DNA of 64,000 nt from JANQPX01 sp039197065 (lineage in GTDB: Bacteria; Pseudomonadota; Alphaproteobacteria; Geminicoccales; Geminicoccaceae): assembly GCA_039197065.1 (NCBI GenBank), contig JBCCUL010000016.1:1-64000 (forward strand), read 5' to 3'. Position numbers and translations under genes: made by a program. How positions within the stretch are numbered: the first letter of the stretch is position 1; every line of letters begins with the position of its first letter. This document shows, in pieces, positions 23,399 through 30,601 of the stretch. The notes under the pieces are model-generated. The model saw only the letters and a list, made by a program, of their open reading frames with translations. It was not told the DNA's origin and ran no database searches.

Positions 23399-23741
23399 AG
23401 GCTGCTGCCTGGGTGTCGATGCCTTTGTCCTTCAAGAGCTGTGCCAGCTCGCCGGACTGATACATCTCGCGAACAATATCGCAGCCGCCGATGAATTCGC
23501 CTTTGACGTAAAGCTGAGGAATGGTCGGCCAGTGGCTGTATTCCTTGATGCCCTGACGTAGCTCGTCATCGGTCAGGATGTCGAACGCCTTGAACTTGAC
23601 GCCCAGCAGGGAAAGCGCCTGAACGACCTGGGCGGAAAATCCGCATTGCGGGAACACCGGCGTGCCCTTCATATACAGGACGACAGGGTTGGCGTTCACG
23701 TCTTCCTCGATCCTCGCAAAAACGGGGTTCGCATCATTCAT
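23397..23741 (-). CDS. grxD: Monothiol glutaredoxin, Grx4/GrxD type
   Basis: The protein has 114 residues with the monothiol active site CGFS at 33-36, K25 and the TIPQLYVKGEFIGGCDI segment near 74-90 that binds glutathione and a shared [2Fe-2S] cluster. Such CGFS glutaredoxins carry or sense iron-sulfur clusters, usually together with BolA, which is encoded just upstream on the same strand (63 bp gap). The start ATG has AGAGAG upstream. Assignment is firm. Confidence 0.95.
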   Translation of the reverse strand: MNDANPVFARIEEDVNANPVVLYMKGTPVFPQCGFSAQVVQALSLLGVKFKAFDILTDDELRQGIKEYSHWPTIPQLYVKGEFIGGCDIVREMYQSGELAQLLKDKGIDTQAAA

Positions 23742-23804
23742 GACAGCTCTCTCTCCCTATCAAGCATTGAGCCTTCGGCCCGGTTCCGTTGGTGCGCCCG
23801 CTTT

Positions 23805-24038
23805 CTATTTGGGAACTTCCGTGGTCAGTGCAAGGGCGTGCAGTTCGCCGCCCATTCTTCCGCCAAGCGCCTTATACACCAACTGATGCTGCTGGACCCT
23901 CGATTTGCCTTCGAACTCTGGGGCGATGACCTTGGCGTGATAGTGATTGCCGTCGCCGGCAAGATCGTCGATCACGACATCGGCTCCGGGCAGAGCATCA
24001 ACGATGAGTGCTTTGATGTCTTCGGCTTTCATGGCCAT
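23805..24038 (-). CDS. bolA: BolA-family protein
   Basis: The protein has 77 residues. It has the BolA fold pattern: a short first helix (AEDIKALIVDALPGADVVIDD), the DGNHYHAKVIAPEFEGKSRVQQHQLVYKAL core with conserved His residues and the C-terminal ELHALALTT segment. Together with the downstream CGFS glutaredoxin it should form a BolA-Grx [2Fe-2S] heterodimer involved in iron sensing or cluster trafficking. It starts 27 bp after the purL stop, so it is probably on the purine transcript. The size and the missing helix-turn-helix extension suggest the IbaG/YrbA-like subgroup. Confidence 0.9.
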   Translation of the reverse strand: MAMKAEDIKALIVDALPGADVVIDDLAGDGNHYHAKVIAPEFEGKSRVQQHQLVYKALGGRMGGELHALALTTEVPK

Positions 24039-24065
24039 GTCGTTGTCACCGTCCCTTTTGCCGCC

Positions 24066-26276
24066 CTATGATTCGTCGGTCATGTAGCCGGGCAGCCAGC
24101 GTTCATGTCGCTCGGCCAATTCGCTCAAGGATATGGCATCGCAACCCTTGAGCGTCAATGATCGGCCTCCTGTCCTGCCGATCGCGCGGGCGATGACACC
24201 GGCGTTGCCGGCCTTGTCCAGGAGGCTCTCCAGCCTGTCAGCCTCGACAGCCAGGATGTAGCGTCCCTGATCCTCGCCGAACAGCCAGCCGGCAGCGGCG
24301 TCACCTTCCGGAACGGCCTCAAGATCGGCGCCGATGTCTGATGCCATCGCCATCTCGGCGAGCGCCGTCAGCATGCCGCCATCGGCGATATCGTGGCAGG
24401 CGACAACGTCGCCGTCTTCGATGAGCTTTCTTACCAGATCGCCGTTCTGCCGCTCGATGGCCAGATCGACAGGCGGCGGTGCACCCTCTTCCCGGCCGCA
24501 GACGTCGCGCAGATAAAGGGAGCTGCCGAGCCAGCCATGGCTCTCGCCGATCAGCACCAGGGCCAGGTCCTCCTGGTCATAGGCGATCGATACGGCGCTG
24601 GTGAGATCATCGAGCAGGCCGACGCCGCCGATGGTCGGGGTCGGCAGGATCGCCTGTCCGTCGGTCTCGTTGTAGAGCGAGACATTGCCGGAGACGATCG
24701 GAAAGTCCAGGGCGGAACAAGCCTCGCTGATGCCTTCCAGGCAGCCGACGAACTGGCCCATGATCTCGGGGTTTTCCGGATTGCCGAAATTCAGGCAGTC
24801 GGTGACTCCAAGCGGTCGGGCGCCGACAGCGGTCAGGTTTCTCCAGGCTTCGGCCACCGCCTGGCGTCCCCCCTGGATCGGATCCGCGAAGCAATACCGG
24901 GGCGTGCAGTCGGTGGTCATCGCAAGCGCCCGGTCCGTGCCGTGAATGCGGACAACCGCAGAATCGCCGCCCGGGCGCTGGATCGTATCGGCCATGACCA
25001 TGTGGTCGTATTGCTCATAGATCCATTTCTTGGAGGAGAGATCGGGCGAGCCGATCAGCTGCAGCAAAGCCTGGTCATGGGCGACGGGCGCCGACACGCT
25101 CTCGGCGACGATCGGCAGCGGCGGCGTCTTTTTCTCGAAGGGGCGCTGATAGACGGGCGATGCGCCGCTCACCGGTGCGATCGGCACATCGGCGACGACA
25201 TCGCCATGCCAGCGCAGCACCATCGAGCCCGTATCCGTGACCTTGCCGACCGTCGCGTAGTCGAGATCCCACTTGGCCATGATCGCCCGGGCCTGATCCT
25301 CAGCGCCTTCCTTCAGGACCAGCAGCATGCGCTCCTGGCTTTCGGAGAGCATGATCTCATACGGCGTCATGCCGGTTTCGCGCATCGGCACGCGATCGAG
25401 ATCCATCTCGATGCCAACCTCGCCTCTGGACGCCATCTCGAAGGACGAGGAGGTGAGGCCGGCCGCACCCATGTCCTGAATGGCGACGATCGTGTCGGTC
25501 TGCATCAGCTCCAGGCAGGCTTCGAGCAGCAGCTTTTCCGTGAACGGATCGCCGACCTGGACGGTTGGGCGCTTGGCTTCGGTTTCGTCGCTGAACTCGG
25601 CCGATGCCATGGTGGCACCGTGGATCCCGTCCCGCCCGGTCTTGGCGCCGACATAGACGACGGGATTGCCCACGCCCGCGGCGCGTGCATAGAAGATCTT
25701 GTCTTTGTCCACCAGGCCGACGCACATGGCGTTGACCAGATTGTTGCCGTTATAGGCGGGATGGAAGGTGGTCTCGCCGCCGACCGTGGGCACGCCGATG
25801 CAATTACCGTAGCCGCCGATGCCGGCAACCACACCATCCACCAGGTGGCGGGTCTTCGGGTGATCCGAGCTGCCGAAGCGAAGCGCGTTCAGGATGGCGA
25901 CCGGGCGCGCACCCATGGTGAAGATGTCCCGCAGGATGCCGCCAACCCCAGTCGCCGCACCTTGATAAGGTTCGATGAAGCTCGGGTGGTTGTGGCTTTC
26001 CGCCTTGAAGACGGCAGCCATACCGCCGCCGACATCGACGATGCCGGCATTTTCGCCGGGGCCGCAGATCACCCAGGGCGCTTCGGTCGGCAGCTTCGAG
26101 AGCCAGTGCTTGGAAGATTTATACGAGCAGTGCTCGCTCCACATCACCGAGAAGATGCCGAGTTCGACGACCGAGGGGGGGCGGTCCAGGATCTCCAGGA
26201 TGAGCTTGTATTCGTCGTCGGAGAGACCGTGCTCGGCGATCAGCTCGGGTGTGATCGGATCATTGCGCACCGTCAT
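24066..26276 (-). CDS. purL: Phosphoribosylformylglycinamidine synthase, large subunit
   Basis: The protein has 736 residues, the small-PurL type that works with separate PurQ and PurS. It makes formylglycinamidine ribonucleotide from FGAR, ATP and ammonia. Motifs seen include MWSEHCSYKSSK near 45-56, the ATP-site GPGENAG near 73-79, ESHNHPS near 93-99 and PTVGGETTFHPAYNGN near 162-177. Two AIRS-type halves are evident. The ATG overlaps the purQ stop by 4 bases (ATGA), so translation is coupled. Confidence 0.97.
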   Translation of the reverse strand: MTVRNDPITPELIAEHGLSDDEYKLILEILDRPPSVVELGIFSVMWSEHCSYKSSKHWLSKLPTEAPWVICGPGENAGIVDVGGGMAAVFKAESHNHPSFIEPYQGAATGVGGILRDIFTMGARPVAILNALRFGSSDHPKTRHLVDGVVAGIGGYGNCIGVPTVGGETTFHPAYNGNNLVNAMCVGLVDKDKIFYARAAGVGNPVVYVGAKTGRDGIHGATMASAEFSDETEAKRPTVQVGDPFTEKLLLEACLELMQTDTIVAIQDMGAAGLTSSSFEMASRGEVGIEMDLDRVPMRETGMTPYEIMLSESQERMLLVLKEGAEDQARAIMAKWDLDYATVGKVTDTGSMVLRWHGDVVADVPIAPVSGASPVYQRPFEKKTPPLPIVAESVSAPVAHDQALLQLIGSPDLSSKKWIYEQYDHMVMADTIQRPGGDSAVVRIHGTDRALAMTTDCTPRYCFADPIQGGRQAVAEAWRNLTAVGARPLGVTDCLNFGNPENPEIMGQFVGCLEGISEACSALDFPIVSGNVSLYNETDGQAILPTPTIGGVGLLDDLTSAVSIAYDQEDLALVLIGESHGWLGSSLYLRDVCGREEGAPPPVDLAIERQNGDLVRKLIEDGDVVACHDIADGGMLTALAEMAMASDIGADLEAVPEGDAAAGWLFGEDQGRYILAVEADRLESLLDKAGNAGVIARAIGRTGGRSLTLKGCDAISLSELAERHERWLPGYMTDES

Positions 26277-26932
26277 GCCAGCGCCTCCATCAGGGCGCGG
26301 AACATGGGCGCGCCATCGGTGCCGCCGGTTATGGGATCGGCCGCCCGTTCCGGGTGGGGCATGAGGCCGAGCACATTGCGGCCGGGGCCGAGCACGCCGG
26401 CGATATCGTCGGTCGAACCGTTGGGATTGTCGCGGTAGCGAAAGGCGATGCGGTCCTCGTCGTGGAGGCGCTTTAGCTCATCCGCGTCACAGACATAATT
26501 GCCGTCATGGTGGGCGATCGGAATGTGAATGGATGTTGCCGGGTCATACATGGTCGTGAAGATCGAGTTGATGCTGACCACGTCGAGTTCGACCTCCTTG
26601 CAGAGATATTTCAGGCCGACATTGGCGATCAGCGCGCCTGGGACCAGGCCGGTTTCGGCGAGGAGCTGGAAGCCGTTGCAGATACCGAGCACGGCGATGC
26701 CGGCGTCGGCGGCGCGCACCACCTCCTTCATGATCGGCGCTTTGGACGCGATGGCGCCAACGCGCAGATAGTCGCCATAGGAAAAGCCGCCCGGAAGGAC
26801 GATCAGATCGAGCTTCGGCAGCTCGGCATCGCCATGCCAAAGACGCGTGACGGAGGCACCTGCGGCCTCCAGGGCTACGGCGACATCGCGGTCGCAATTG
26901 GAGCCGGGAAAGGTGATGACACCTGCCTGCAC
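26273..26932 (-). CDS. purQ: Phosphoribosylformylglycinamidine synthase, glutaminase subunit
   Basis: The protein has 219 residues. It is a class I glutamine amidotransferase supplying ammonia to PurL. The nucleophile is C85 in GICNGFQ, and the His/Glu pair lies in MPHPERA near 194-200. The N-terminal FPGSNCDRD and LPGGFSYGDYLR segments are typical. It lies 25 bp downstream of purS and overlaps purL by 4 bases. Confidence 0.97.
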   Translation of the reverse strand: MQAGVITFPGSNCDRDVAVALEAAGASVTRLWHGDAELPKLDLIVLPGGFSYGDYLRVGAIASKAPIMKEVVRAADAGIAVLGICNGFQLLAETGLVPGALIANVGLKYLCKEVELDVVSINSIFTTMYDPATSIHIPIAHHDGNYVCDADELKRLHDEDRIAFRYRDNPNGSTDDIAGVLGPGRNVLGLMPHPERAADPITGGTDGAPMFRALMEALA

Positions 26933-26957
26933 GGTCGCGCTCCTAGAGTTCTCTGAA

Positions 26958-27215
26958 TTAGGTTGACCGACCTTCGGTCTCGATGGTGACGGAGTAGGTT
27001 TCGATCACCGGATTGGCGAGAAGCTGGGCGCACATGGCTTCAACTTCGCTCTTCGCCGCCTCGCTATCGGTGGCGGTTAGATCCAGCTCGATCAGCTTGC
27101 CTTGGCGCACCGAGCCCACGCCTTCAAAGCCAAGCTGCCCGAGCGCTCTTCCGATCGCAGCACCCTGCGGATCAAGCACACCTTCCTTCAGCCTCACGTG
27201 AACCTTAGCTTTCAT
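26958..27215 (-). CDS. purS: Phosphoribosylformylglycinamidine synthase, PurS subunit
   Basis: The protein has 85 residues from the ATG at 27215, which gives the conserved MKAKVHVRLKEGVLDPQG beginning; an in-frame ATG six codons upstream is possible but atypical. The G-rich LGFEGVGSVRQGKLIEL segment near 27-43 matches the family. PurS dimers bridge PurL and PurQ and channel ammonia. It is encoded between purC and purQ, the standard alphaproteobacterial order. Confidence 0.93.
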   Translation of the reverse strand: MKAKVHVRLKEGVLDPQGAAIGRALGQLGFEGVGSVRQGKLIELDLTATDSEAAKSEVEAMCAQLLANPVIETYSVTIETEGRST

Positions 27216-27270
27216 CCGTCTTGAACTTCCCATGATGTGACGAGGTCCAGGTCAACCCTGTAGCGGGCCG

Positions 27271-28047
27271 CTACTGGACGGTTTCGGGGCCTTTCATGTC
27301 TCGGGGGCCGGCCTCCGGCAGGATGCCGAGGCGTCGGGCGACCTCCTGGTAGCCTTCCTCGACCCGGCCGAGGTCGCGCCTGAAGCGATCCTTGTCCAGC
27401 TTCTCGTTGGTGAGCACGTCCCAAAGGCGGCAGCTGTCCGGGCTGATCTCGTCGGCGAGGATGATGCTCATTTCCTCCTCTTCCCAGAGACGGCCGAATT
27501 CGATCTTGAAGTCGACCAGGCGAAGGCCGGCGCCCATGAACAGGCCGGAGAGATAGTCGTTGACGCGCAGCGCCAGATTGATCATCTCGTCGACTTCGTG
27601 ATAGGCGGCCCAGCCGAAGGCGGAGATATGCTCCTCGGTGACCAGGGGATCGCCCAGTTCGTCGGACTTGTAGTAGAATTCGACGATGGAACGGGGCAGC
27701 GGCTCGCCTTCTTCGATGCCGAAGCGCTTGGCGAGCGAGCCTGCGACCACGTTCCTGATCACCACTTCGATCGGGATGATCTCGACTTCCTTGACCAACT
27801 GCTCGCGCATGTTGAGGCGGCGCACGAAATGGTTGGGGATGCCGATCGAGGCGAGCTTCTCCATCAGATATTCGGAGATGCGATTATTGAGGACGCCCTT
27901 ACCGGTGATCACGCCTTGTTTCTGGTTGTTGAAGGCGGTGGCGTCATCCTTGAAATACTGGATCAGCGTGCCGGGCTCCGGCCCTTCGAACAGCACTTTG
28001 GCCTTGCCTTCATAGACCTTGCGGCGACGGCTCGATTGGCGTGTCAT
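27271..28047 (-). CDS. purC: Phosphoribosylaminoimidazole-succinocarboxamide synthase
   Basis: The protein has 258 residues. It joins aspartate to CAIR with ATP in purine synthesis. Motifs are KVYEGKAKVLFEGPEPG near 10-26, the DDATAFN segment near 32-38, EVVIRNVVAGSLAKRFG near 93-109 and LVDFKIEFGR near 173-182. It is the first gene of the minus-strand unit purC-purS-purQ-purL-bolA-grxD. It is divergent from the DUF2161 gene across 223 bp. I see no purine riboswitch or clear operator in that spacer. Confidence 0.97.
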   Translation of the reverse strand: MTRQSSRRRKVYEGKAKVLFEGPEPGTLIQYFKDDATAFNNQKQGVITGKGVLNNRISEYLMEKLASIGIPNHFVRRLNMREQLVKEVEIIPIEVVIRNVVAGSLAKRFGIEEGEPLPRSIVEFYYKSDELGDPLVTEEHISAFGWAAYHEVDEMINLALRVNDYLSGLFMGAGLRLVDFKIEFGRLWEEEEMSIILADEISPDSCRLWDVLTNEKLDKDRFRRDLGRVEEGYQEVARRLGILPEAGPRDMKGPETVQ

Positions 28048-28270
28048 TCAGTCGGTACCCCAGGGAGAGCGTAGAGCTCATGCAAACTGCGCGCCGTCTA
28101 TAGCGCAGGCGCGGGGGGAACACAACAAAACGCGCCAAAAGCGAGCGGTTAGCGGTGGATACCGGGCGGGGGCTCGTTCCGGTGACGGCAATGGTGCTGG
28201 ACGTCTCCCGTGAAACTGATGTTGTTTACGTCCATAACGACCTTTCGAGTTGGGATCTCCGACCATCGTC

Positions 28271-28948
28271 ATGCCCACCGCCGAAACCGATCTCTATTCA
28301 CCGATCAAGGCCTTCCTCGAAGAGCAAGGCTATGCCGTCAAAGGCGAGGTCGGGCGCTGTGATGTCGTGGCGGTGCGCGGCGATGAGGATCCGGTGGTGG
28401 TCGAGATGAAGATGCGCTTTTCGCTGGATCTGGTGTTTCAGGCGGTGGAGCGGTTTTCCGTGACCGACAAGGTCTATGTTGCGATCGAACATCGGCCGAA
28501 GTCGATGTGGACGCGGCGGTCCAAGGACATTCTCAGGCTTTGCCGGCGGTTGGGCATCGGCCTTTTGACAGTGCATGTCGATCGTGGGCTGGTGGAGCCA
28601 AGGCTCGATCCGTCGCCGCCGCAGCGACGAGTGGTGACAAGAAAACGGGAGCGGCTGCTCCGGGAGTTCTCGCGACGCGTCGGCGATCCGCATGAGGGCG
28701 GCAGCACCAGGCGGCCGATGATGACCGCTTATCGCCAGGATGCCCTTCGCTGCGCGCGTGTGCTTGGTGAGCAGGGGCCGACCAAGGTCGGCGAGCTGCG
28801 CACCGCAGCCGGTGTCGAGCGGGCGGGGGCGATGCTGCAACGCGACGTCTATGGCTGGTTCGAGCGGGTCGAGCGCGGGGTCTACGACCTGACGCCGAAT
28901 GGCGAAAAGGCGCTCGAGCAGTTCAAAGAGACGCTCGACGCTTTGTGA
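28271..28948 (+). CDS. DUF2161 protein: PD-(D/E)XK nuclease-like fold plus winged helix
   Basis: The protein has 225 residues from the ATG at 28271, which starts the conserved AETDLYSPIKAFLEEQGY segment. D31, E45 and K47 (CDVVAV then VVVEMKM) form the PD-(D/E)XK active-site signature of restriction-endonuclease-like phosphodiesterases. The segment 165-225 looks like a winged helix (GPTKVGELRTAAGV to VYDLTPNGEKAL). DUF2161 proteins are common in alphaproteobacteria and have no known function. There is no methyltransferase or helicase next to it, so a restriction role is not supported. Confidence 0.8.
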   Translation: MPTAETDLYSPIKAFLEEQGYAVKGEVGRCDVVAVRGDEDPVVVEMKMRFSLDLVFQAVERFSVTDKVYVAIEHRPKSMWTRRSKDILRLCRRLGIGLLTVHVDRGLVEPRLDPSPPQRRVVTRKRERLLREFSRRVGDPHEGGSTRRPMMTAYRQDALRCARVLGEQGPTKVGELRTAAGVERAGAMLQRDVYGWFERVERGVYDLTPNGEKALEQFKETLDAL

Positions 28949-28982
28949 GACAAACGCTCATGCGGGATTTTGATGGGCCTGT

Positions 28983-29612
28983 TCAGCTATCGGCTGCAGG
29001 GCCATAGAGGCGTTGGGGCGGGATGTGCAGGGCGATATCGGCGCCCTTCCAGATGTCGCCTTCGCGTTCGATCCAGGCGGTGACGCCGCGCCGGCCCCAG
29101 GCGGCCTTCACGAACAGCTTGCCCTGGCCGGGATAATGGGGCTCGATGAGTTCGCCCGGAAAGCTGCAGGCCTCGTTTTCCATGTCGACGACCAGGGAGG
29201 CGCCCTCATCGAGAATGAGGCGGGAGGACGGCGGGACCTGCGTGAAGTCGGGAAACCCTGAAACGACGAGATTGGCGCGCATCCAGGGCGCTCGAACCGG
29301 TTCGGGGAGATCCATCGCTTCGCCGATCAGCGCCAGTTCCTCTGCCGACACGATGGTGACCTGCCGTACGTTTCGGATACTGGTGCCGGGCTGATACTGA
29401 CGTTTGGTGCGCACGCAGGCCGGACGCGTCAGGCTGGTATAGGCATCGCCCCCGAGGCCTTCGAAGCCTGCGCGCAAGCGCTCGATTTCGGCGGGCTCGG
29501 AGGAATTGTCGTCGTCTCGGTTGATGAAGATCCCTTCGATGCGCCCTTTGAGCTTTGTCGGTTTCAAGATGGCCATGCCGGGATCCCGTTCATCCTGCGG
29601 TGGTTCGTCCAT
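28983..29612 (-). CDS. MOSC domain-containing protein
   Basis: The protein has 209 residues. The C-terminal MOSC domain (about 60-195) shows RNVRQVTIVSAEELALIGEA near 80-99, PWMRANLVVSG near 108-118, the conserved NEACSFPG with the sulfur-carrying Cys near 145-152 and the AAWGRRGVTAWIEREG end. MOSC proteins handle sulfur or molybdenum cofactor in YiiM/mARC-type reactions. The protein has no N-terminal beta-barrel domain. The start has only weak ribosome-site support and the first 12 residues are uncertain. Confidence 0.82.
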   Translation of the reverse strand: MDEPPQDERDPGMAILKPTKLKGRIEGIFINRDDDNSSEPAEIERLRAGFEGLGGDAYTSLTRPACVRTKRQYQPGTSIRNVRQVTIVSAEELALIGEAMDLPEPVRAPWMRANLVVSGFPDFTQVPPSSRLILDEGASLVVDMENEACSFPGELIEPHYPGQGKLFVKAAWGRRGVTAWIEREGDIWKGADIALHIPPQRLYGPAADS

Positions 29613-29668
29613 CGCTGAACATTATGTCTCAAAAAAAGGTCGTCAACCCAGTATTTTATTGTGTAATC

Positions 29669-29697
29669 TTGACATTAGATCGTAGGTTTGGCTAGTG
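29669..29697 (+). promoter_or_regulatory. Possible promoter of the SYLF lipoprotein gene
   Basis: A consensus TTGACA (29669-29674) is followed, after 17 nt, by CTAGTG, which is a poor -10. It lies 54 bp before the ATG in an AT-richer spacer. Confidence 0.3.
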
Positions 29698-29750
29698 GGT
29701 GCATTGGCTCGACATCGGCATTCTTCGGGCCCGAGCATTGGAGGACGGAT

Positions 29751-30452
29751 ATGGCGACCGCCAACAGATGGTTGATCGGGCTCCTGCTCCTTGGCGCTTT
29801 CGCCCTTGCCGGTTGTGCCGGCCCGTCGTCTCAGGAGGCCAGCGCGGCGCGTTCCGAGAGGCTTGTCGAGCGCTCCAGGCTGGTGCTGAACGAGTTCCTC
29901 GATGACGAGCAGTATCAGCGCATGCGCGTCTATGTGCAGAATGCCTATGCCATCATGATCGTTCCCGACCTGTTGAGAGGCGGATTTTTCGCAGGCGCCG
30001 AACGTGGCACGGCTGTCATGCTGGTGCGCGATCCGACAACCGGAGGATGGGGCCAGCCAGCGTTTTATGACGTCTATGGCGGCAGCCTGGGGCTGCAGTT
30101 CGGTGTGAAGTCATCGGATCTGGTGCTGACGATCATGAATGAGGGTGCCGTCAAGAAAATGGTCGGCTCAGGTCTCAAGCTGGGCGCTGACGCTTCGGTG
30201 GCGGCCGGGCGCATCGGGGCGACCATCGGCGCTGCGACGACCACGCGCTTCGGCGAAGATCTTTATGTCTTTGCAAAGAACCAGGGCCTGTTCGGCGGCT
30301 TTGCGATCGACGGCAGCTATATCGGCGCCAAGAGCGACTGGAACGAGGCCTATTACGGCCGGCCGGTGGATCCGTGGGAAGTGATGGTCGACTTCAACGT
30401 GATCTCGGGCACCGAGGTCGCCTCATTGCATCGGACTCTGACGAGCTTCTGA
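29751..30452 (+). CDS. SYLF/YSC84-domain lipoprotein
   Basis: The protein has 233 residues from the ATG at 29751, with GGAGGA upstream; a longer in-frame version lacks a ribosome site and would hide the signal peptide. The signal peptide ends in the lipobox ALAG-C with Cys22 as the lipidated residue. Residues about 45-230 form the SYLF (YSC84) domain with AYAIMIVPDLLRGGFFAGAERG near 67-88 and YGGSLGLQFGVKSSDLVL near 113-130. SYLF domains bind lipids in eukaryotes; the bacterial role in the envelope is not known. The gene is monocistronic. Confidence 0.85.
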   Translation: MATANRWLIGLLLLGAFALAGCAGPSSQEASAARSERLVERSRLVLNEFLDDEQYQRMRVYVQNAYAIMIVPDLLRGGFFAGAERGTAVMLVRDPTTGGWGQPAFYDVYGGSLGLQFGVKSSDLVLTIMNEGAVKKMVGSGLKLGADASVAAGRIGATIGAATTTRFGEDLYVFAKNQGLFGGFAIDGSYIGAKSDWNEAYYGRPVDPWEVMVDFNVISGTEVASLHRTLTSF

Positions 30453-30473
30453 CACCGAGTCGGTGGGAACGGC

Positions 30474-30601
30474 TAGAGCATTTCCGCGGCGAGTCGATCC
30501 AGCCCGCACCCCCTCCCGACCACCCAATGCAAGGGTACCCTATGGGTGGTCGGGAGGGGGTGCGGGCTGGTACCGCATAAACCTGACTAGAAAATGCTCT
30601 A
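30474..30601 (-). mobile_element. 128-bp palindromic MITE-like element, copy 2 (inverted)
   Basis: This is the reverse complement of the element at 9465-9592 with 7 differences. It has the same TAGAGCATT/AATGCTCTA ends and the same GC-rich inner arms. Its right end (CTA at 30599-30601) is the stop codon of the minus-strand 775-residue protein, just as the other copy supplies the stop of the dioxygenase gene. Confidence 0.8.

Noticed and set aside
24393..26438. Long plus-strand open frame opposite purL
   Set aside because: purL is unambiguous in sequence and operon context. The opposite frame has no family features.
28271..28948. Restriction enzyme gene
   Set aside because: No methyltransferase or specificity gene is nearby and the sequence fits the widespread DUF2161 family.
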